A stretch of 64,000 nucleotides of DNA, taken from assembly GCF_002591975.1 (NCBI RefSeq), contig NZ_NVQE01000008.1:103850-167849 (forward strand), read 5' to 3'. Shown here piece by piece: positions 15,826-23,872 of the stretch (the first letter of the stretch is position 1; every line of letters begins with the position of its first letter). Both the position numbers and the translations under genes were made by a program. Source of the DNA: Mycobacterium neglectum (GTDB taxonomy: Bacteria > Actinomycetota > Actinomycetes > Mycobacteriales > Mycobacteriaceae). The notes beneath the pieces are model-generated. The model made no database searches. It worked only from the letters and a program-made list of their open reading frames with translations, and was not told where the DNA came from.

Positions 15826-16481
15826 GCGCCGACAATAAGGGCCCGCAGCCGGACGAAAGCACCGCGCAGGAGAGCGGCGAGGCCGTCGAGATCACCGAGT
15901 CCGGCGAAGTCGCCGAGCATTCCAGCGACGAGATCGTCGAGGACACCGGCGGCAAGGACCCCGAGCGTGCGGGTTCCACCGGCGCCCGGCGCAATCTCGG
16001 CGCCATCCTGGGTGTCGTCCTGGTGGCGGCCGCACTGGTCGTCTCTGCCGGAGTGGCCGGCTGGCTGTACTTCTACCAATACCGAGTGGATCAACAGACC
16101 AATGCGGCAGCCGCGAACGTCGCGCTGGAAGCCGCCAAGAGTGGCACCGTGGCATTGCTGTCCTACTCGCCGGACACTCTCGAAAATGACTTCACGGCTG
16201 CCAAATCGAATCTGACCGGTGACTTCCTTTCGTACTACACGCAATTCACCGAACAGATCGTCACGCCGGCTGCCAAGGAGAAACAGGTCAAGACCGTCGC
16301 TGCCGTCATTCGGGGCGCGGTGTCCGAGATACAACCGGACTCCGCAACCGTTCTGTTGTTCATCAACCAGACGACCACCAGCAAGGAGAATCCGGACGGC
16401 GCATTTGCGGCCAGTAGCGTCAAGGTCGGCCTGAAGAAGATCGATGACCGCTGGTTGATCAACACATTCGACCCGGTATAG
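15822..16481 (+). CDS. Mce-associated membrane protein (Mas family), second copy
   Basis: 219 residues from the GTG that overlaps the previous stop by four bases. Layout: acidic N-terminal region (about 60 residues), one membrane helix at about residues 66-88, and an extracytoplasmic NTF2-like domain (SPDTLENDFTAAKSNLTGDFLSYYTQF, ending DDRWLINTFDPV). The terminal W-L-x-x-F is typical of Mce-associated proteins. A tandem, translationally coupled pair of unequal copies suggests a heterodimer, as seen for mas genes in mce operons. The next gene starts 11 bases downstream and is probably in the same transcript. Confidence 0.82.
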   Translation: MSADNKGPQPDESTAQESGEAVEITESGEVAEHSSDEIVEDTGGKDPERAGSTGARRNLGAILGVVLVAAALVVSAGVAGWLYFYQYRVDQQTNAAAANVALEAAKSGTVALLSYSPDTLENDFTAAKSNLTGDFLSYYTQFTEQIVTPAAKEKQVKTVAAVIRGAVSEIQPDSATVLLFINQTTTSKENPDGAFAASSVKVGLKKIDDRWLINTFDPV

Positions 16482-16492
16482 CGCGAGAGTCC

Positions 16493-17176
16493 GTGGACGT
16501 TTCGGTCGTTGTACCGCTGCCGATTTCGGTTGTGGACAATACCGCGGCTGCGTTCCTGCCGTTGGCGGCTGCGCCGCCGCTGTCGCGCGTCGTACGAACG
16601 CTGCTCGGCGCGGTGGCAGAGCCGGGCCGCATCGTCGTCGCCGCCGCTGAACCTCTGATCGATGACGTCGGCGTCGCCCTGGCGTCCGAGGATCTGGCGT
16701 CGATAGGTGTCGCGGCCGTCGATGGGGACGCGACCAGGGCTGACTGCCTCGCTGCAGCATTGGAATACCTTCGGCACGCGTCGTTCTCGACGACCCACGT
16801 GCTGGTTCACGATATCTCCAGTCCGTTGGTATCGACCGATGTAGTGCAGCGTGTGGTCGCAGGCCTGCGTGGCGGTGGCACCGTCGTGTTGCCGGAACTC
16901 GCGGTGACCGACAGCGTCAAGTCCGTCAATGTCCATGGTTCCGTCACCGCCACGGTGGATCGGTCAGTGTTGCGCACCATCCAATTCCCCCGCGGCTTCG
17001 CCATGGACGCACTCGCCGGGTGGCTCGCACAGCGCACGTTCGGCGATTTCGACGAGGTCGCCGTCGCCATCGGCGCTGCCACCCCCATCACCTTCGTCGA
17101 CGGTGACCCCGACGCGTTCCGCCCCGACCTGCCCAGAGACGCAGAGTTCATCGAGGCGATCATCGCGAGCAGGTAG
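16493..17176 (+). CDS. Degenerate IspD-like protein, predicted to lack cytidylyltransferase activity
   Basis: 227 residues from GTG. The second half follows IspD (MEP cytidylyltransferase): VLVHDISSPLV where IspD has VLVHDAARPLV, LPELAVTDSVK for PVTDTIK, VDRSVLRTIQFPRGF for the RxIQTPQ segment, and FVDGDPDAFR with a final acidic helix. The N-terminal nucleotide-binding loop (AAGxGxRxG...PKA) is missing: the equivalent stretch reads VVPLPISVVDNTAAAF. The protein probably keeps the fold but cannot bind CTP normally. It is 11 bases behind the mas pair and seven bases tail-to-tail from an intact IspD-family gene. Confidence 0.7.
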   Translation: MDVSVVVPLPISVVDNTAAAFLPLAAAPPLSRVVRTLLGAVAEPGRIVVAAAEPLIDDVGVALASEDLASIGVAAVDGDATRADCLAAALEYLRHASFSTTHVLVHDISSPLVSTDVVQRVVAGLRGGGTVVLPELAVTDSVKSVNVHGSVTATVDRSVLRTIQFPRGFAMDALAGWLAQRTFGDFDEVAVAIGAATPITFVDGDPDAFRPDLPRDAEFIEAIIASR

Positions 17177-17182
17177 GCAGGC

Positions 17183-17890
17183 CTAGCGACGCGTGAGAAG
17201 GCGTACGGCGACGGCGATGTCCCCAGCGTAGGTCACCTTGAAGTTGCGGTGGTCGCCGCGGAACGTGCGGACTTCGATTTCGGTGAATTTCTCGACGCAT
17301 GACGAGGTGTCGGTGCCCTCGAATCCTTCCCGTGCCGCGGCGCGGTAGGCCTCGAGCAGGGCCGCGGCGCGAAAGGCCTGCGGCGTCTGGACGCGCACCA
17401 GGTCGGTCATCGATTCGACGTCGTTATCGCCGCGGATGCGGACCACATCGACGGCGGGTATCGCGGGGATTGCACCGCCGAACTCTCGCGCGACCGACAG
17501 CGCGGTGGCGAACATCTCAGGGCCGGCGAGCGGTCGGGCGGCGTCGTGGATGACAACGACGTCGACGGACCCGGACTCAATGTCGGAGGCGAGGTATGCC
17601 AACACATTGGACTCCGACGCGTGCCGACTGTCCCCACCCTCGACGAATTCCACTGCCGCCGTGGGTAGTTCCCGCCGCATCGTGTCCCGCGCCAACTCGA
17701 GCTCGCCGCTCCGAAACACCAACACGGTGCGAGCGATCTCGGGAACCCGGGTCAAGGTGTCGATGGACCAGGCGACCATCGAGCGGTCGGCGATCTTCAC
17801 GTAGGCCTTGTTGCCGTCAGCCCCGACCCGCGTCCCAAGACCGGCTGCGAGCACAACGGCCACGGCACGGGGCCCCGGCGTCGCGCTCAT
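17183..17890 (-). CDS. IspD-family cytidylyltransferase (2-C-methyl-D-erythritol 4-phosphate type)
   Basis: 235 residues from ATG; a GTG two codons upstream (17896) is possible. The nucleotide loop is intact (VVLAAGLGTRVG followed by NKAYVKI), and HDAARPL, VRVQTPQAF and the C-terminal FRGDHRNFKVTYAGDIAVA segment match IspD. The enzyme would make CDP-ME from CTP and MEP in the non-mevalonate isoprenoid pathway, or be a paralogue using another sugar phosphate. Mycobacteria carry the main ispD next to ispF, and no ispF is here, so this may be a second copy. Faces the degenerate homologue at 16493-17176. Confidence 0.78.
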   Translation of the reverse strand: MSATPGPRAVAVVLAAGLGTRVGADGNKAYVKIADRSMVAWSIDTLTRVPEIARTVLVFRSGELELARDTMRRELPTAAVEFVEGGDSRHASESNVLAYLASDIESGSVDVVVIHDAARPLAGPEMFATALSVAREFGGAIPAIPAVDVVRIRGDNDVESMTDLVRVQTPQAFRAAALLEAYRAAAREGFEGTDTSSCVEKFTEIEVRTFRGDHRNFKVTYAGDIAVAVRLLTRR

Positions 17891-17943
17891 GACCACATCT
17901 TGTCACTGTGCGCGCCGTCGCGTGGTCGCGCTCCCGCGCCCGG

Positions 17944-18366
17944 TCAGTTGGTCAGGCCGAAGGCGTTGTGCACCTTGGTCGGCGTGATTCGCACAACCAG
18001 TTCGCCTGGCACTCCGTTGCGGCGGCCGAATTCCTCGGCCCGATCCGCGCCCATGTACCGGCCGCCGGTACGGGTGGCGATGTCGAGCAACTCGTCGGGA
18101 TCTTCGCTGACCGTGGCGACACCCTGGACCTGGACGAAGGAGTACGGCGGCTGCGGGTCGTCGACACACATCACCACGCGTGGATCGCGTACGAGCGCGC
18201 GGCCTTTGGCGGTGTCTTTGCCGGTGTTGAATGCCAGCTGGCCGTTGTCGACGACAAACCACACGGGAGCCACCAGCGGGCGGCCGTCGGACGCGAGGTA
18301 ACCCAACATCCCGGTGCGGGTCCCTTCGGACAGGAAAGCAATGACGTCATCGGAGAGTTGGTCCAC
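17944..18366 (-). CDS. PPOX-class (F420/flavin-dependent) split-barrel protein
   Basis: 140 residues. The pyridoxamine-oxidase-like split barrel is recognised by GMLGYLASDGRPLVAPVWFVVDNGQLAFNTG, followed by KGRALVRDPRVVMCVDDP and VQVQGVATVSEDP. Mycobacteria have many such F420-dependent reductases and binders (FDOR-B group). A GTG at 18375 would add three residues, but the GTG at 18366 is chosen because a TACCGT hexamer ends exactly seven bases upstream, pointing to a leaderless start there. Substrate unknown. Confidence 0.82.
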   Translation of the reverse strand: MDQLSDDVIAFLSEGTRTGMLGYLASDGRPLVAPVWFVVDNGQLAFNTGKDTAKGRALVRDPRVVMCVDDPQPPYSFVQVQGVATVSEDPDELLDIATRTGGRYMGADRAEEFGRRNGVPGELVVRITPTKVHNAFGLTN

Positions 18367-18373
18367 CCGCTCC

Positions 18374-18379
18374 ACGGTA
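18374..18379 (-). promoter_or_regulatory. Putative -10 element of a leaderless promoter
   Basis: TACCGT on the minus strand ends seven bases before the GTG at 18366, which decides between two neighbouring GTG starts. Confidence 0.45.
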
Positions 18380-18532
18380 GCGCGGGCGGCCCATTGCGGT
18401 CAGTGGAGCCGTGATCGACGGGCAGGCCACCAACAGGGCATCGGGGCCGCCGCAATGGCGTGAGTAGTGCACTCCCCGATGTTGTGGGGGACGGATGCGA
18501 CGGATGCGGTGGACGTTGGCGAAGATAGAGCC

Positions 18533-19795
18533 ATGAGCGACGCGCAGCAGGAATCGATCACGATCCAGCACCGGGTTCGTCCGATGTCCGGTCGTGATCC
18601 CGACGAGCAGCATCGGGCGGCCACACCGCTAGAGCTTCTGTTCGACCTTACGTTCGTCATCGCCTTCGGTATTGCGGCCAATGAGTTCGCACACATGCTC
18701 GCCGAAAACCATGTCGGCGCCGGCCTGCTCGGCTTCACCCTCGCCACGTTCTCGGTGTGCTGGGCCTGGATCAACTTCAGCTGGTTCGCGTCGGCCTATG
18801 ACACCGACGACTGGGTCTATCGGTTGATGACGATGCTGCAGATGGTCGGCGTCATCATCATGGCGCTCGGATTCCCGCCGATGTTCGCATCGATCGAGCA
18901 TGGCGAGTACGTCGACAGCCGGGTCATGGTTGCCGGCTACGTCATCATGCGAATTGCGTTGGTAGCGCAGTGGTTACGGGCGGCCAAACAGGACCCGGGA
19001 CGCCGCGCCGCCTGCCTCACGTATGCGTTGTGGGTGAGCGTCGCGCAGGTCGGCTGGATTGCCGGCGCCCTGGTGCACAAGTCGATCCCGGTGACATTCA
19101 TTCTCGTCGCAGTGTTGATTGGCGTGGAAACTCTTGGGCCGATCATTGCCGAGTACCGCGCGGGAGGTACGCCTTGGCATCCGCACCACATTGCCGAACG
19201 CTATGGCCTGCTGGCGATCATCGCGCTGGGCGAGGGTGTCGTGGGTACCGTGGCGTCACTGTCGGCGGTGGTCAGCGCGCAGGGTTGGACGTTTGACGCC
19301 GCGTTCGTCGTGGTGGCCGGCATCGGCCTGACGTTCGGAATGTGGTGGTCGTATTTCGTGGTGCCGCAGGCGGAGTTGTTGCGCGCCCACCGCGAACGGT
19401 CGTTCTGGTTCGGCTACCTGCCGATCGTGATGTACGGCGCGATCGTGGCGACGGGCGCCGGCCTGCATGTGGCCGCCTATTACATCGAGCATCACTCCAA
19501 GCTGAGCTCTGTGCAAACTGTGTTGGCCGTCGCTCTGCCGGTTGGCCTGTACGTCATCTCCATTTACGCGCTCTATTTCGTGATTGTTCGGAAGGTCGCG
19601 CTGTTCCACGTGGTGCTACTTGTTCTCACGGCGGTGGTGCTGGCCGTTGCGATGTGGTTGGCCGAGATGGGTTACTCGATGGCGAACTGCTTGCTCGTCG
19701 TCACGCTGGCGCCCCTGGTGACCGTGATCGGCTACGAAGCCGCAGGCCATCGGCATGCCGCCGCGGACATCCTCAAGGCGTTGGAAGGCCGCTAG
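18533..19795 (+). CDS. LtrA-like multi-pass membrane protein
   Basis: 420 residues with about ten hydrophobic helices. The N-terminal signature is ATPLELLFDLTFVIAFG, followed by HMLAENH, WINFSWFASAYDTDD and HHIAERYGLLAIIALGEGVVG, all typical of the bacterial low-temperature-requirement protein A family. The family's molecular role is unknown. An ATG 66 bases upstream is in frame, but the start at 18533 immediately precedes a compact soluble N-terminus. Its TAG stop shares a CTAG tetranucleotide with the stop of the convergent MFS gene. Confidence 0.85.
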   Translation: MSDAQQESITIQHRVRPMSGRDPDEQHRAATPLELLFDLTFVIAFGIAANEFAHMLAENHVGAGLLGFTLATFSVCWAWINFSWFASAYDTDDWVYRLMTMLQMVGVIIMALGFPPMFASIEHGEYVDSRVMVAGYVIMRIALVAQWLRAAKQDPGRRAACLTYALWVSVAQVGWIAGALVHKSIPVTFILVAVLIGVETLGPIIAEYRAGGTPWHPHHIAERYGLLAIIALGEGVVGTVASLSAVVSAQGWTFDAAFVVVAGIGLTFGMWWSYFVVPQAELLRAHRERSFWFGYLPIVMYGAIVATGAGLHVAAYYIEHHSKLSSVQTVLAVALPVGLYVISIYALYFVIVRKVALFHVVLLVLTAVVLAVAMWLAEMGYSMANCLLVVTLAPLVTVIGYEAAGHRHAAADILKALEGR

Positions 19796-21075
19796 CGGGG
19801 CGCTGGACTGGGGTCGAAACCCTCCATCAGCATCCGTTCTTGGTCCGCGCGCATCACCGCGCGTGCCTTGCGGCGGGTGATGAGGATGCCGACAACGGCG
19901 AGCGCCCAGATGGCGTACTGAACGGTCCACGCCAGCCGGAAGGCTTCGAACGAGATCTCACCCACCGCGTCAAGGATGACGCCCATGAACTGCATGACCA
20001 GCAGTGAGGCGATGAAACCGCCCATGTTGACCATGCCCGACGCCGTGCCGAGCGTCGCACGCGGATTGAAGGTGCGGGCGAAGTCGAAGCCGACCATCGA
20101 TCCGGGACCACCGACCGAGATGACCACGACCAGAACCACCAGCAACCAGAGCGGCGCACGGTCGGGGAGGGCCAGCACCACCGACCAGATGGCGGCATTG
20201 CTGGCGATGATGCAGAGCACCAGCCGCGACCTGCGGTGCGGATGGCGTCCGGTGAAGATGCCGACCAGGATGCCGGCGGAGATGGCGGCGACCACCGAGA
20301 TGGTCAACAGAGTTCCCGCGATGGTTGCCGAAAGACCCTGGGCGACCGTGAGATACGGGACACCCCACATCAGAGCGAACACCGTCACCGAGAACTGGGT
20401 GCCCATGTGTGTGAAGAAGCCCAAGCGTGTCCCCGGCCGCAACCACACCGTCTTGACGCTGGCCATGATTTCGCGGATCGAGGTGGCTTCGGACTCGACT
20501 ACACGGCCGTCCGGTGTGTCCTGGACCAGAAGCAGTGTCAGGACGATCGACAGCAGCCCCAGCGCGGCCACCGATACGTAGGCAGTGGTCCAGCCCATAC
20601 CCGCGAGCAGGGCGAAGAACGGAATGGCGGACAGCACCTGACCAAGCTGGCCGCAGATTCCGGTCAACTGCGTCACCAGCGGCACCTTCCGAGGTGTGAA
20701 CCAGTGCGGAACCAGGCGCAGCACCGAGATGAACGTGAATGCGTCGCCCAGCCCGACTACCGCCCGTGCGCCGATGGCTGCAGGCAGAGATTCGGTGAAC
20801 GCCAACGCCAGCTGGCCCGAGGCCATCAGCGCGGCGCCAACGACGATCAGGGTTTTGGAGCCGAATCGGTCGAGCAGCAGGCCTGCCGGGACCTGTGCGC
20901 CCGCATACACGATCACTTGCAGGACCACGAACGCCGACAACACGGTGGGGCCGGCGCTGAAGCGGTCAGCCGCGTCGAGGCCGGAGACGCCGAGGGTGGT
21001 GCGGTCGAGGACGGCGACGATGTAGGCGAAGAGGCCGGTGGTCCATACGATCCAGGGACGCACGCCGAACCTCAT
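19792..21075 (-). CDS. MFS transporter
   Basis: 427 residues and about twelve membrane helices. The start ATG begins MRFGVRPWIVWTTGLFAYIVAVLDRTTLGV, a normal MFS N-terminus; an in-frame extension to 21168 would add a 31-residue unrelated leader. The loop 2-3 motif is AGLLLDRFGSKTLIVVGAAL. The overall pattern resembles the anion/glucarate-type (ACS-like) porters with DRTTLG in helix 1. Divergent from a MerR regulator, which is the probable controller. The substrate is not predictable. Confidence 0.87.
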   Translation of the reverse strand: MRFGVRPWIVWTTGLFAYIVAVLDRTTLGVSGLDAADRFSAGPTVLSAFVVLQVIVYAGAQVPAGLLLDRFGSKTLIVVGAALMASGQLALAFTESLPAAIGARAVVGLGDAFTFISVLRLVPHWFTPRKVPLVTQLTGICGQLGQVLSAIPFFALLAGMGWTTAYVSVAALGLLSIVLTLLLVQDTPDGRVVESEATSIREIMASVKTVWLRPGTRLGFFTHMGTQFSVTVFALMWGVPYLTVAQGLSATIAGTLLTISVVAAISAGILVGIFTGRHPHRRSRLVLCIIASNAAIWSVVLALPDRAPLWLLVVLVVVISVGGPGSMVGFDFARTFNPRATLGTASGMVNMGGFIASLLVMQFMGVILDAVGEISFEAFRLAWTVQYAIWALAVVGILITRRKARAVMRADQERMLMEGFDPSPAPR

Positions 21076-21405
21076 AACTGCACAACTGCGGATTTGTCTT
21101 AATGTCTGCCACTTTTGATACTCCCGCAACGACGGGCCCAGAAGCCAATTCTTTAGCGGTGAGGTCACTCACCCGGTGGGTCGTTGGCGGAAGTCAAAGT
21201 TGGCTGTCTTTGCACAACCTCGTCGATCAGGAGATTACCAGGGCGTCAAATATGCAGATGGTGACGCCTAGATTGATTAGCTAGTGAAAATATTCAGGAA
21301 CTACGGTTTCTTCGCTCGTAGCCTGCCACGTTCGCTACAGTGGTCGCATGAACCTTCGTGGTCCACAGCTGCTCTGCGCCCGAAACGCGATCGGAGTGCG
21401 CCCCG
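21076..21405. promoter_or_regulatory. Divergent regulatory region between MFS and MerR genes
   Basis: 330 bases with unusually low GC for this genome. A possible leaderless short ORF starts at the ATG 21348-21350, seven bases downstream of a TACAGT hexamer (21336-21341). It runs 21 codons to a TGA at 21411-21413 and so overlaps the start of merR. No classical 19-bp-spaced MerR palindrome stands out. The rest contains nothing I can assign. Confidence 0.45.
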
Positions 21406-22188
21406 TTGGCTGAGTACCGCCTCGATGAGCTCTCACGACTATCCGGCGTCAGTACTCGCAATATCCGCGCCTATCGTGAGCGTGGGCTGCTGGACCCGCC
21501 GCGCCGGGTCGGCCGTTCGGCGTATTACGACGACTACCAGCTTTCGCAGCTGCGCACCATCAACCAGCTGCTGCGTCGCGGGTTCAACTCAGCTCACATC
21601 GCCGAGTTCTTCGCGAGCATGCGTAAAGGTGCCGACCTGGCAGACATCCTGGGCATCCAGCGGGCCCTACTCGGGCCTCGGCCAGGCGACGACCCCGAAG
21701 ACGAGTCCACGGCCGGCGCGAAGGGCCCGACAGGCAGAAAGCCGGCGGCGAGACCGCGTGCCCTCGACATCGACCCCCACGGGGACACAGCCAACGCGCT
21801 CATCGATTACGGCTTGGCGCAACGGCAGCGCGGCCGCGTTGTCGTCGTCGATCCGACGATTGCCGAAATTCTCGGGCGAGCCGCGGATCAGCCGCAGTAC
21901 ATCCGCGGGCTGCTTCGCTTTTATGAGTCGAGTCGGGATGCCGCCGACGGCTTGGCCATCGGCTTCGTCCGCTCGCTCGAGGAGGTGATGGAGGCCAGAC
22001 TCGGGAAAAGCGGTGTGCCGGAGAAGGATGACGTCGAAGCTTTGGGTCAGATCACCCAGGACTATCGCGAGCTGTGGGGGCACGTTCTGTCTGATCGTTT
22101 GGAGGAGTCGATGGAGCGGCAGCTGTCCGCTGGCGCGGCGGCGGGATATTCCGGCGGGGCCCTGCTGAGTGAACTCCTGCGGCTGTAG
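21406..22188 (+). CDS. MerR family transcriptional regulator
   Basis: 260 residues from TTG. The DNA-binding domain begins at once: AEYRLDELSRLSGVSTRNIRAYRERGLLDPPRRVGRSAYYDDYQLSQLRTINQL. The remainder is an effector domain of about 180 residues with no metal-binding Cys cluster, so it is not a metal sensor of the classical type. TTG is preferred over the GTG at 21358 because GGAG (21393-21396) is well placed and MerR proteins start this close to the helix-turn-helix. A short ORF overlaps its start and may couple translation. Likely target: the divergent MFS gene. Confidence 0.85.
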   Translation: MAEYRLDELSRLSGVSTRNIRAYRERGLLDPPRRVGRSAYYDDYQLSQLRTINQLLRRGFNSAHIAEFFASMRKGADLADILGIQRALLGPRPGDDPEDESTAGAKGPTGRKPAARPRALDIDPHGDTANALIDYGLAQRQRGRVVVVDPTIAEILGRAADQPQYIRGLLRFYESSRDAADGLAIGFVRSLEEVMEARLGKSGVPEKDDVEALGQITQDYRELWGHVLSDRLEESMERQLSAGAAAGYSGGALLSELLRL

Positions 22189-22199
22189 CAGCGCCGGCC

Positions 22200-23000
22200 C
22201 TACACCCTGCTGACCGTCGGGTCGCCGCCGAAGCGCTGAGCAAGCCACACCGGAATGATCGCGACGATCGTCAGCGCCGCAGCGACCACGTTGATCACCG
22301 GTGCCTGGTTGGGGCGGAACAGGTTTCCGAAGATCCAGATCGGCAGTGTCTGCACAGCCGGGCCGGCCGTGAAGGTTGTGACGACGATCTCGTCGAAGGA
22401 CAGCGCGAACGCCAACACTGCGCCCGCCACCACGGAACCTCGCATCATCGGGAACGTCACGTAGCGGAAGGTCTGTCGTGGTGACGCGCCGAGGTCGGCG
22501 GAGGCGTCTTCCAGGTTGCCGCCCATTCGACGCAGCCGTGCCTGGGTGTTGTTGAAGATGATGACGACGCAGAACGTGGCGTGCCCGATGATGACGGTGG
22601 CCAGGCCGAGGGACACCCCCAGCGCGGACGTGAACGTCGCGTTCAAGGCGATGCCGGTGACGACACCGGGCAACGTGATCGGCAATACCACAAGGAAACT
22701 CACCACATGTTTACCGAAGAAGTCGTAGCGCTGCACCGCGACGGCGGCCATCGTCCCCAGCACCAGCGCAATGGCCGTTGCGCCGAGGCCGACCACGGCC
22801 GAATTCGCGAGCGACTGCCACATGCCGTGGCTGTTCCAGGCATCCGACCACCAGCGCAGCGTGAAACCCGTCGGAGGAAATGCGAATGTGCGGGAGCTGT
22901 TGAAGGCGTTGACCACCACGAGGAGCAATGGCGCGTAGAGGAACAGCAGTACGAACAGTGTCCATCCGCGGACCAGTCGACGTGCGGTGTTCGACAGCAT
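22200..23000 (-). CDS. ABC transporter permease, PotC type
   Basis: 266 residues with six membrane helices and the inner-membrane EAA loop EDASADLGASPRQTFRYVTFPMMRGSV near residue 167. Second permease of the four-gene polyamine-type importer and last gene of the operon; its ATG overlaps the stop of the first permease by one base. Longer in-frame extensions run back over that permease and are rejected. Convergent with merR. Confidence 0.9.
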   Translation of the reverse strand: MLSNTARRLVRGWTLFVLLFLYAPLLLVVVNAFNSSRTFAFPPTGFTLRWWSDAWNSHGMWQSLANSAVVGLGATAIALVLGTMAAVAVQRYDFFGKHVVSFLVVLPITLPGVVTGIALNATFTSALGVSLGLATVIIGHATFCVVIIFNNTQARLRRMGGNLEDASADLGASPRQTFRYVTFPMMRGSVVAGAVLAFALSFDEIVVTTFTAGPAVQTLPIWIFGNLFRPNQAPVINVVAAALTIVAIIPVWLAQRFGGDPTVSRV

Positions 23001-23872
23001 CAGATGTTCTCCAGCGCGCCCGTGCGCCGCATCGCGAGCAGGTAGGCGACGATTGCCACCAGCGGGATGATCGACAGCGCCGCCGCCAGTGGCTGGTTGT
23101 TGGCGGTGACGAGTTGGCCGTAGATGATGTTGCCAAGCAGTTGGGTCTTGCCGCCGACGATCGTTACCGCAATGTAGTCGCCAAGCGATAGCGAGAAGGT
23201 GAAGATCGAGCCTGCGGCGATGCCAGGGAATACCAACGGCGCCACCACCATTCGCAGGGTGGACAGGTCGGAGGCGCCGAGGTCGGCACTCGCGTCGATC
23301 AGCGAGTTCGGGACGCGGGAGAACGCCGCGAACACGGGAAGGACCATGTACGGCAGCCACAGGTAGCTCAGGGTCACGATGGTGGCGGTCAGGCCGTATC
23401 CGGGCGTGTAGTCGGTCGCCCAGGACAGCGGGCCCTCCGGGGACAGCAGCATACGCCAGGCGTACGCCTTGACCAGATAGCTGGCCCACAGCGGCGTTGT
23501 CACCGCCACGACGAGCGCCAACCGCATTCGCGGCGAGGCCATCTTGGCCATGTAGAACGCCAGAGGCACGGCCAGGACCACGCAGATGACGGTGACCGTG
23601 ACTGCCACCGAGACTGTGCGCAGCGTCGCTGTCCTGAAGAGCTCATCGGTCAGCACCCGCACGACATTGTCGAGGGTGAATGTGTGCACCACCGCGCCGG
23701 TGAAGGAATTCGTGCTCCAGAATGCCGAAACCAGTAGCACTGCAAGCGATCCAAGGTATGCGACGACCAACCACGCAAGGGGAGGCGCCAGCAGGATCGC
23801 GAGCCTGATGCGCCGTCGCAACGAGGTTGACGGGGCGGACCCGGGCAGGCTCAGCCCTTGATCTGTTGCCAC
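23000..23872 (-). CDS. ABC transporter permease, PotB type
   Basis: 290 residues from a GTG at 23872 (a GTG at 23884 would give 294). It overlaps the end of the binding-protein gene by about 20 bases, as in tightly packed operons. Six membrane helices after a short basic N-terminus (LRRRIRLAILLAPPLAWLVV), and the EAA loop IDASADLGASDLSTLRMVVAPLVFPG near residue 190. Together with PotC-type, PotA-type and binding-protein genes it forms a complete spermidine/putrescine-class importer. The real substrate could be another cation. Confidence 0.9.
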   Translation of the reverse strand: MATDQGLSLPGSAPSTSLRRRIRLAILLAPPLAWLVVAYLGSLAVLLVSAFWSTNSFTGAVVHTFTLDNVVRVLTDELFRTATLRTVSVAVTVTVICVVLAVPLAFYMAKMASPRMRLALVVAVTTPLWASYLVKAYAWRMLLSPEGPLSWATDYTPGYGLTATIVTLSYLWLPYMVLPVFAAFSRVPNSLIDASADLGASDLSTLRMVVAPLVFPGIAAGSIFTFSLSLGDYIAVTIVGGKTQLLGNIIYGQLVTANNQPLAAALSIIPLVAIVAYLLAMRRTGALENI

